Position numbers and translations under genes: made by a program
Assembly (NCBI RefSeq): GCF_000522985.1
Contig: NZ_CP007128.1
Location: 1 to 64,000, forward strand
Origin: Gemmatirosa kalamazoonensis
GTDB taxonomy: Bacteria > Gemmatimonadota > Gemmatimonadetes > Gemmatimonadales > Gemmatimonadaceae
Direction of reading: 5' to 3'
DNA: 64,000 bases
Shown here: piece by piece, positions 57,464 through 64,000 of the stretch
Layout: every line of letters begins with the position of its first letter
Numbering within the stretch: position 1 is the first letter of the stretch
Notes under the pieces: generated by a model
What the model was told of the DNA's origin: nothing
Seen by the model: only the letters and a program-made list of their open reading frames with translations
Database searches by the model: none

Positions 57464-59833
57464 CTACCGCTGCTGGCGCGCGCCCCCCGTGAGCGGCCGC
57501 GCGATGGCGGCCGTCGGCGCCACGATGCTCGGCGCGGAGTTGTCGACGCCGAACGTCAGCGTCGCCGACGAGGTCACCGCCGTGCCGTTCGAGCCGAGGA
57601 CGATGTCGCCGGCGATGAGCTGGCTGCGCGAGTTCCCGAGCACGTCGGTCAGCTTCACCGCGGCGTTGTACGCCGTGGGGCTCGAGTTCAGCGGGAGCTG
57701 GGCGCCCGTCGTGAGCACGGTGCCGCTGGTCGTCAGCGCCGTCGCCGTCTGCGGCGCGTTGCCGCCGTAGAACGCGATGCTGATGCGGTCGACGCCGTTG
57801 TAGTCGGGGTTCGTCGCCGTCAGCGCGGAGGCGTTGTTCGACGCCGTGCTGCGGAACATCGGCGTGAGCCGCGACGCGAACGTGAACGCGGGATTGATGA
57901 GCCCCTGATACGCGGTGCCGGTGCTCGAGAAGTTCGCCGCCGGGAGGCCTGTGGTGCCGAACTGCGCGACGGGCTGCGGCGACTGGTTGTCGATGTAGAG
58001 CGGCGCGTTGAGGGTGTTCACGAACGTCACGCCGCCGTTGCCGACGAGGCTCGCCACGGTGCCGTCGGAGTTCAGGACCGGGGTGCCCGAGGTGCTCGCG
58101 CCGGTGCCGAGCACGACGAACGTGCCGCTCTGGATCTCGTTCAGGTTGCTGAGCGTCGCCTGCCCGGCGCCCGGCGTGGTGTAGCCGTCCAGCGTGCGCG
58201 ACGTCACGCCGCTGTTCAGGTCGAACGCGTCGCCCGTGGTGCCGGAGAACGTCGTCGTGAAGGCCGACCCCGACGCGGTCGTCGTGTGCTGCGCGATGAC
58301 GCCGGTCGCGTCCTGCAGCGAGATGGTGTAGGGACCGGCCGGCACCGCGGCGCCGAAGCTCACCGGCAGCGCGCTCACCGTCACCGAGCCGGCACGCCAC
58401 AGGAGGCCCGTGTTGCTCGTCGCCGCGCCGAACGCGTTCACCGCGGCCTGCGCCGCCGACGGCGCCGTCGTCACGGCGAGGTACACGCCGGACGTGTTGT
58501 TCAGCGTGAGCGGCTGCGTGAGCGTCGCCGTCTGCGACGCGCCGCCGCCCTGCGGCCGGTAGAACGTCTCGATGACGAGCGACCGCGCGCCGTTCAGCGC
58601 GAGCGCGGCGCCGGTCGTCGCGTTGAACGACGACGTGCTGAGCGTGCACGCCACCGGCACCGCGGAGCCGGAGATCGCGTTCGCGCAGCGGAGACGCACG
58701 CCGCTGACCGTCGCCCGCACCGAGTCCACCTGGTAGCCGCCGGTGTTCACCGTGACGTTCGCGGTGATGTTGCCGTGGATGTCGGACGTGTTCGCGGCGA
58801 CCGGCAGGCCGATCGCGTTCGGCGTCGTGATGCTCTGCAGCGTGACCTGCACCGGCGCCGGCGTGTTGCCGCCCGAGCGGCGCACGACCTTCAGGAGCCA
58901 CGGCGCCGGCGGGCTGCCCGGCGTGACGGTGCCGAGCCACGTCGTGCCGTTCATGCGCCAGATCACGAGCACGCCCGTCGTCGGATCCTGCCAGAAGATG
59001 TCGTTGTGCCCGTCGTCGTCGTAGTCGCCGATCGCCGCGATCGTCCAGTTCGTCGGGACGACGCCGAGGTCGATGGTGCTCGTGTGGTTCGTGCCCGTCA
59101 TCTTCCACACGACGCGCGCGCCGTTCGCCGTGTTCTGCCAGAACAGATCGACGTTGCCGTCGCCGTCGAGATCACCCGCCGCCGCGAGCTGCCACGCGGT
59201 GGGCACGTTCGAGAGCAGCGCCGACGTGCCGAGGTTCGTGCCGCCGGTCATGAGCCACACGACGAGATCGCCCGTCGTCGTGTTGCGCCACAGCAGGTCG
59301 CCCGAGCCGTCCTTGTTCAGATCCGCGACCGTGGAGACCTTCCACGGCGACGGCGCGGTGACCGCCATCGCGAGCGTCGCGCTGATCGCATCGCTTCCGT
59401 CGAGGCGCCACGCGACGATCCCGTTCGACGGCGTGTTCTGCCAGTAGATGTCGTCGATCGCGTCGTTCGAGATGTCCGCCCCGCCGACGATGGTCCACGA
59501 CGTCGGCACGACACCGTACGATCCGGTGCTGTTGATCGCGCCGTTGCGGATGCGCCAGTACGCGTGGTCGCCGTTCGACGGATTCTCGAACACGAGCTGC
59601 GCGTCGCGTCCCAACCCACCGGTGAGGAAGCGCGGGCGGCCGGGCACCGCGATCATGCGCGCGGAGACGTCGCCGACGAGATGATCGGGCGTCATCGACG
59701 CCGGCGCCTGCAGCGTCGAGGTGGTCGGCATCGTCGGCGCCGCAGGGGGCGCGACGGGGGTGTCGTGACACGCCGCGGCGATGAGCAGCGTGGCCGCGCC
59801 GAGCGCGCGGGGTCGTACGACGGATCGATTCAC
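57464..59833 (-). CDS. FG-GAP/VCBS repeat lipoprotein, short copy, 789 aa
   Basis: GTG 59833 gives a lipobox (ATLLIAAAC) for membrane attachment. Residues 55-260 hold about five FG-GAP units with Ca-binding loops (DISNDAIDD, DLNKDGSGD, DLDGDGNVD, DYDDDGHND) and WQNT/LLWRNTTTG strands typical of beta-propeller surface proteins. A long Thr/Ser/Ala-rich region with Ig-like strands follows. It ends after VDNSAPSIVAP, whereas its neighbour has about 375 further residues from this point. No propeller function is predictable; adhesion or surface binding is likely. Confidence 0.8.
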   Translation of the reverse strand: MNRSVVRPRALGAATLLIAAACHDTPVAPPAAPTMPTTSTLQAPASMTPDHLVGDVSARMIAVPGRPRFLTGGLGRDAQLVFENPSNGDHAYWRIRNGAINSTGSYGVVPTSWTIVGGADISNDAIDDIYWQNTPSNGIVAWRLDGSDAISATLAMAVTAPSPWKVSTVADLNKDGSGDLLWRNTTTGDLVVWLMTGGTNLGTSALLSNVPTAWQLAAAGDLDGDGNVDLFWQNTANGARVVWKMTGTNHTSTIDLGVVPTNWTIAAIGDYDDDGHNDIFWQDPTTGVLVIWRMNGTTWLGTVTPGSPPAPWLLKVVRRSGGNTPAPVQVTLQSITTPNAIGLPVAANTSDIHGNITANVTVNTGGYQVDSVRATVSGVRLRCANAISGSAVPVACTLSTSSFNATTGAALALNGARSLVIETFYRPQGGGASQTATLTQPLTLNNTSGVYLAVTTAPSAAQAAVNAFGAATSNTGLLWRAGSVTVSALPVSFGAAVPAGPYTISLQDATGVIAQHTTTASGSAFTTTFSGTTGDAFDLNSGVTSRTLDGYTTPGAGQATLSNLNEIQSGTFVVLGTGASTSGTPVLNSDGTVASLVGNGGVTFVNTLNAPLYIDNQSPQPVAQFGTTGLPAANFSSTGTAYQGLINPAFTFASRLTPMFRSTASNNASALTATNPDYNGVDRISIAFYGGNAPQTATALTTSGTVLTTGAQLPLNSSPTAYNAAVKLTDVLGNSRSQLIAGDIVLGSNGTAVTSSATLTFGVDNSAPSIVAPTAAIARPLTGGARQQR

Positions 59834-60065
59834 AGTAGGCACCTGGGTACAACGTCGGCACGCCTCCGCGAGACCGAGACGATGCTCCCAGTTGCCCACT
59901 GGAGGTGGCGCATGGAAGTACGGCGGCTACGGCGGCGTAAGTGCAGCGGTCGCGAACGGACCACTATGTCTATGAGTACCGAGGTCTGCAAGGACCACGC
60001 CCGAGCCTGGTTCGGCGAATTTCCAGGGGATCCCCGCAAAGTGAGATCCCCCGCCTAACGCCGCC

Positions 60066-63000
60066 TCACGGCACCACGGTCACGGTGACGTAGCCGCTCA
60101 CGATCGCGTCTCCGGCCGCGGACACGCCGACGGCGAGGAAGTCGTAAGCGCGGCTGCCACCGCTCGGTGCGGTGACGTACGGAGACCCGACGGCGACCCG
60201 CAGCGTCGACGTGTAGGAGCGGTCGCTGGCACCGTCCGTCACGACCGCGCCCGGAAGCACGCCGACGAGTCGGTGGAGGCTCTGGCCGTTAGGCGCGGTG
60301 CCCGTGCGCACCCAGATCTCCACCCGCTGGAACGGCGACAGGTAGACCCCCTTCGCCCCCGTCCACGTCACCTTCAGGTCGACGAACGTCGGCGTGGCCG
60401 GCGCGGCGCCGCCGGAGATCGTGGGCGCCGCGGCGCCCACCGGCGCGAGCGCGAACGTCTCGAGATTCGTCGCCGGATCGAGCGACACGAACGTCGCCGG
60501 CGTGCCCGGGATGTTCGCGCTCGGCAGCGGGACCGACAGGCTCGTGACGCCGCCCGCCACGTCGCTCACGAACCCCGTGAACACGCTCGCCACCACTGGC
60601 GAGGACTGCAGCGCCGGCGCGAGGTACACCGCGAGGGAGCGGATGAACGACGGCACCGTGATCTGGAACGGGTTGCTGGAGGCGACGAACGCGCCGTCGA
60701 ACGGCGTGCCGAGCACCAGATCGGGGTACTGGAGCGCGTACGGCGTCGCGCCGTAGCCGATCGCGCCCGACGCCGACCCGAGCTCCAGGTTGTCGCTCGC
60801 GGCGGCGAAGAACGGCACCGGCGCGCCGCCCATCATCACCTGCGGGATCGCGAGGCCGCCGAACACGGGAGACTTCGTGTCCACGACCAGCGTGCGGGCC
60901 AGCGGCGCCGAGAGGTTGCCCGACTGATCGCGCGCCTGCGCGACGATCTGGTACTGGCCGTTGAGCCCCGCCGGGATGACGACGGTGCCGATGGTGGGAA
61001 TCGCTTGGCAGACGCCGCCCGGCGTGTTGGCGAACGTCGGGACGCCGGAGAAGTCGACGCTCACCGCGCAGTAGGTGCCGGTCGGCCCGGCCGTGGCGGG
61101 ATCGCTGCTCGACACGTCGGCCTGGCCGCCGACGGGCGACGTCGCGGACGTGATGCGCGCCGTGCGCGAGAGGGTCACGAGGATCGGGTTGATGCCGAAG
61201 CCCGTCTCGTCGGTCCCCGCGTACTGGTACACGGACGGGCCGGCCCCGCTGGTCGCGGTGTTCGTCGTGAATCCGGCGGTCTGCAGCACCGTTGGCGCCA
61301 AGAAGTCGGTGCCGAAGCTCACCGGCAGCGTCACCGTCGCCGCGGTGCCGCTCGCGCCGAGCGTCACCGCGCCGCCCACGCGCTGCACGCGCACGTTGCC
61401 TAACGCGTCGAAGAGCGCGACGGCGAGGTTGTAGCCGGTGTTCGACCCGTTCGGCGCCAGCTGCACGCCGGTGGTGACGGGCGTGCCGCTCGTCAACACA
61501 CCCGCGTTGGTCGAGCTCCCGGCGTAGAACAGCGTGCTGGTGCGGTCCACGCCGCCGAAGTCGCCGTTCACCGGCGTGAGTCCGAGGCCCGCGTTCGACG
61601 GCACCACCGCGAACATCGGCGTGAGCTGCGTCGCGAACGCGAACGTGGCGTTCACGAAGCCGACGTACGCGCTGCCCGTGAACGCGAAGTTCGAGGCCGG
61701 GATGCCCGCCGTCCCGAACTGCGCCGCCGGCTGCGGCGCCTGGTCGTCGACGTAGATCGGCGCGCCGAGCACATTCGCCGTCGTGACGCCGTTCGCGACG
61801 AGGCTCGCCACTCGGCCGACCGCGTCGAGCACCGTCGTTCCGGCGGGGCCAGCCGGCGACGTCACCACGACGAACGTCCCCGCCTGGAGCTGGCCGGTGG
61901 GGCTCGTCGGCGGGGCGCCCGCGTTGGGCGACGTGTACCCGTCGAGCGTCGCCGCGGCCGGTCCCGGCGTCCCGTCGTACGCGCCCGCCGTCGCGCCGGG
62001 GAACGTCGCCGAGTACGTCGGCGCGCCCGCGTCCTGCGCCGCCGGCCGCTGCGCGACCGCACCGTTCGCGTCCTGCAGCGTGACGACGAACGGCGCCGTC
62101 GGCGCGGGCGTGCCGTACGACACGGGGAGCAGCGTGACGCGCACCGAGCCCGCGCGCCACAGCACCCCCTGCGGCCCCGTCGTCTGCCCCGCGGCGTTCA
62201 CCGACGCCTGCGCGGCGGACGGCGTGTTCGTCACCTTCGCGTACACCCCCGACACGTTCGCCAGCGTCACCGCCTGCTGCGACGCCGTGACCACCTGGCC
62301 GACGAAGCTGCCTAACGGATGGTAGTACGCGCGGAACTGCAGCACCCCCGGGCCGTTCAGCGCGAGCGGCACGCCGGTCGTCGCGTCGAACTCCGACGTC
62401 TGGAGCGTGCACGTCGTCTGCACCGCCGCACCGACGACGTTCAGCGCGGCGCACTTCGTGTGCGTGCCGCCGATCTCCATGCGCACGCTGTCGACCTGTG
62501 TCCCGGCCGGGTTCACCGTCACGGTCGCGACGAGCGGCCCGCGCACCGCCGAGAGATCGGCGGGCACCGGGGTGCCTGAGGGCCCCGTCGCGACGAGGCT
62601 CTGCACCGTGACCTGCACCGTGCCCGGCCCGTTGCCGCCCGCGCGGCGCACTGCCTTCAGCAGCCACGGCGCCGGCGGGCTCCCCGGCGCGATCGTGCCG
62701 AGGTACGTCGCGCCGTTCATCCGCCACACCACGAGCACGCCCGTCGCCGGCTGCTGCCAGAAGATGTCCGCGTGCCCGTCGTCGTCGTAGTCACCGACCG
62801 CGGCGATCGACCAGCTCGTCGGCACCACGCCGAGGTCGATCGTGCTCGCGATCGCGATCCCGCCCGCGGCCATGCGCCACGCCACGCGCGCGCCGGTCGT
62901 CGTGTTCTGCCAGAACACGTCGGGCGTGCCGTCGCCGTCGAGGTCACCGATTGCGGCCACCTGCCACGCCGTCGGCACGCTCCCCACGGCCGCCGACGAC

Positions 63001-63569
63001 GAGAGCGCGGCGCCGTTCATCCGCCAGAGCACGAGATCCCCGCTCGTCGCGTTGCGCCACAGCAGGTCCGCGCTCCCGTTTCGGTCGAAGTCCGCCACGG
63101 CGACCACCTTCCACGGCGCCGGCGCGTACGACGCGAGCGGCACGCTCGCCGAGAGCGCGTCGTTCGCGTCGAGCCGCCACGCGACGAGCGAGTTCGTCGG
63201 CGCGTTCTGCCAGTAGATGTCGTCGATCCCGTCGCCCGATACGTCCCCCGCCCCGACGATGCTCCACGTCGTCGGTACGACACCGTACGATCCGGTGCTC
63301 GTCACGCCCCCCGCGCCGACGCGCCAGAACGCGTGGTCGCCCGATCCCGGGTGCTCGAACACGAGCTGCAGGTCGCGTCCGGTGACGCCGGACGCCGTCG
63401 CGTACACGGTCTCGCCCCGCGCCGCGACCATGCGCGCCGAGACGTCGCCTAACGACCCGACGGGCATCGCGCGCACGGCGGACGTCGCCCGCGGCGCCGC
63501 GGGGGTGTCACCGCAGGCCACCGCGGCGAGCAGCGCGGCCGCGGCCAGGGTACGAACGACGTTGGTCAT
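60066..63569 (-). CDS. FG-GAP/VCBS repeat lipoprotein, long copy, 1167 aa
   Basis: Lipobox ([12 protein letters not shown]) after MTNVVRT, then the same FG-GAP propeller as its neighbour (DVSGDGIDD, DFDRNGSAD, DLDGDGTPD, DYDDDGHAD) and an extended Ig-like region. Its C-terminal 375 residues (after FGTDFLAPTVLQ) add Ig-like domains, a PVFGGLAIPQVMMGG segment and a final AYDFLAVGVSAAGDAIVSGYV domain that also ends the third copy. ATG 63569 fits the signal. Surface adhesion or environmental binding is inferred. The gap 59834-60065 holds no gene. Confidence 0.82.
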   Translation of the reverse strand: MTNVVRTLAAAALLAAVACGDTPAAPRATSAVRAMPVGSLGDVSARMVAARGETVYATASGVTGRDLQLVFEHPGSGDHAFWRVGAGGVTSTGSYGVVPTTWSIVGAGDVSGDGIDDIYWQNAPTNSLVAWRLDANDALSASVPLASYAPAPWKVVAVADFDRNGSADLLWRNATSGDLVLWRMNGAALSSSAAVGSVPTAWQVAAIGDLDGDGTPDVFWQNTTTGARVAWRMAAGGIAIASTIDLGVVPTSWSIAAVGDYDDDGHADIFWQQPATGVLVVWRMNGATYLGTIAPGSPPAPWLLKAVRRAGGNGPGTVQVTVQSLVATGPSGTPVPADLSAVRGPLVATVTVNPAGTQVDSVRMEIGGTHTKCAALNVVGAAVQTTCTLQTSEFDATTGVPLALNGPGVLQFRAYYHPLGSFVGQVVTASQQAVTLANVSGVYAKVTNTPSAAQASVNAAGQTTGPQGVLWRAGSVRVTLLPVSYGTPAPTAPFVVTLQDANGAVAQRPAAQDAGAPTYSATFPGATAGAYDGTPGPAAATLDGYTSPNAGAPPTSPTGQLQAGTFVVVTSPAGPAGTTVLDAVGRVASLVANGVTTANVLGAPIYVDDQAPQPAAQFGTAGIPASNFAFTGSAYVGFVNATFAFATQLTPMFAVVPSNAGLGLTPVNGDFGGVDRTSTLFYAGSSTNAGVLTSGTPVTTGVQLAPNGSNTGYNLAVALFDALGNVRVQRVGGAVTLGASGTAATVTLPVSFGTDFLAPTVLQTAGFTTNTATSGAGPSVYQYAGTDETGFGINPILVTLSRTARITSATSPVGGQADVSSSDPATAGPTGTYCAVSVDFSGVPTFANTPGGVCQAIPTIGTVVIPAGLNGQYQIVAQARDQSGNLSAPLARTLVVDTKSPVFGGLAIPQVMMGGAPVPFFAAASDNLELGSASGAIGYGATPYALQYPDLVLGTPFDGAFVASSNPFQITVPSFIRSLAVYLAPALQSSPVVASVFTGFVSDVAGGVTSLSVPLPSANIPGTPATFVSLDPATNLETFALAPVGAAAPTISGGAAPATPTFVDLKVTWTGAKGVYLSPFQRVEIWVRTGTAPNGQSLHRLVGVLPGAVVTDGASDRSYTSTLRVAVGSPYVTAPSGGSRAYDFLAVGVSAAGDAIVSGYVTVTVVP

Positions 63570-63660
63570 GAATGTGGTGAGCCGGGGGTGGACGGTGACG
63601 CGGCGAGCAACCATGCACCGCCCCCGACCGACCGGCAAGGCCTAACGCTTCGGCTGCTCG

Positions 63661-64000
63661 TCAGGGCACCACCGTCACCGTCGTGTAGCCGGCCACGATC
63701 GCGTCCCCCGCCACCGTCACGCCGATGGCGAGCAGGTCGTACGTGCGCGAGCCGCCGCCGGTCGGCGCCGCGATGTCGGGCGACCCCACAGCGATCGGCA
63801 GCTCCGTCGCGACGAGCCGGTCGCCGTTCACCGCGCGGTCCGTCACCGCACCCGGCAGCACGGTTCCCACCAGCCGGTGCAGCGCCTGCCCGTTAGGCGC
63901 CGTCCCCGTGCGCACCCAGATCTCGATCCGCTCGAACGGCGACACGAACTGGCCGTAGGGGCCCGTCTGCTCCACGCGCGCCGAGATCGTCGTCGGCACG
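63661..64000 (-). CDS. Third FG-GAP/VCBS paralogue, C-terminal fragment
   Basis: Only the last 113 residues lie in the window; the gene continues past the right edge. The end (IEIWVRTGTAPNGQALHRLV, then TYDLLAIGVTVAGDAIVAGY) is nearly the same as the C-terminus of the 1167-residue neighbour, so it is a third tandem copy of that family. It lies about 90 bp upstream of the neighbour's start, in the same direction. Confidence 0.8.
   Translation of the reverse strand, partial: VPTTISARVEQTGPYGQFVSPFERIEIWVRTGTAPNGQALHRLVGTVLPGAVTDRAVNGDRLVATELPIAVGSPDIAAPTGGGSRTYDLLAIGVTVAGDAIVAGYTTVTVVP

Overview
The window is very GC-rich and gene-dense. It looks like a Gemmatimonadota-type chromosome: high GC, frequent GTG starts, many Tat and lipoprotein exports, poly-HAMP hybrid kinases, and PIG-L and FG-GAP paralogues. 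The phylum call is an inference from this gene content; no rRNA or tRNA gene was found to confirm it.

1-14390 is the right end of an integrated phage-like element. On the minus strand it carries a tail tape-measure-like protein (cut by the window edge), small unknown genes, a DUF5906/D5-type primase-helicase, two excisionase-like HTH proteins and a terminal tyrosine integrase. Next to the helicase are two short-repeat (iteron-like) clusters that could be its origin. Two plus-strand units interrupt it: a lone HTH repressor-like gene behind a palindromic operator, and a four-gene cassette (XRE HTH, two small proteins, a 380-residue unknown) behind a large dyad. The integrase end abuts greA, with three direct repeats in the integrase leader.

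14495-21660 is housekeeping: greA, a LOG-family protein, a DUF421 membrane protein, a type I phosphodiesterase, an ANTAR response regulator, NDH-2 and an orphan ABC ATPase. 21713-26916 holds two tandem PIG-L deacetylase paralogues, followed by 2-oxoglutarate dehydrogenase E1. 29857-43092 is a signalling block: a PAS/GAF histidine kinase, then one minus-strand run of THUMP methyltransferase, a giant poly-HAMP hybrid kinase (12 units, 11 of them in exact 276-bp register), cheR, cheB and a REC-histidine kinase. The likely sense of that run is methyl-modification plus phosphorelay signalling without a chemoreceptor or CheA in view.

43201-57385 holds a nucleotidyltransferase, an EEP phosphatase/nuclease, msrQ/msrP (periplasmic methionine sulfoxide repair), a PRC-barrel protein with a 39-residue membrane peptide, recQ, an MscS channel, an OsmC peroxidase, a DUF4403 lipoprotein, sufE, a PlsC acyltransferase, an epimerase/DapA-like catabolic pair and a Ca2+/H+ antiporter. 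57464-64000 holds three tandem FG-GAP surface lipoproteins; the first is short at its C-terminus and the last is cut by the window.

Two genome-scale patterns stand out. First, gene borders repeatedly carry large hairpins whose two arms are themselves short tandem repeats. Nine are seen, with 7-, 8-, ~9- or 11-bp units; one lies in frame inside the giant kinase, and others form the end or start of genes. Second, the heptamer GCCTAAC/GTTAGGC occurs about 48 times on both strands, well above my rough composition estimate. It forces otherwise rare TTA, CTA, CCT and AAC codons, and sits on several stop codons.
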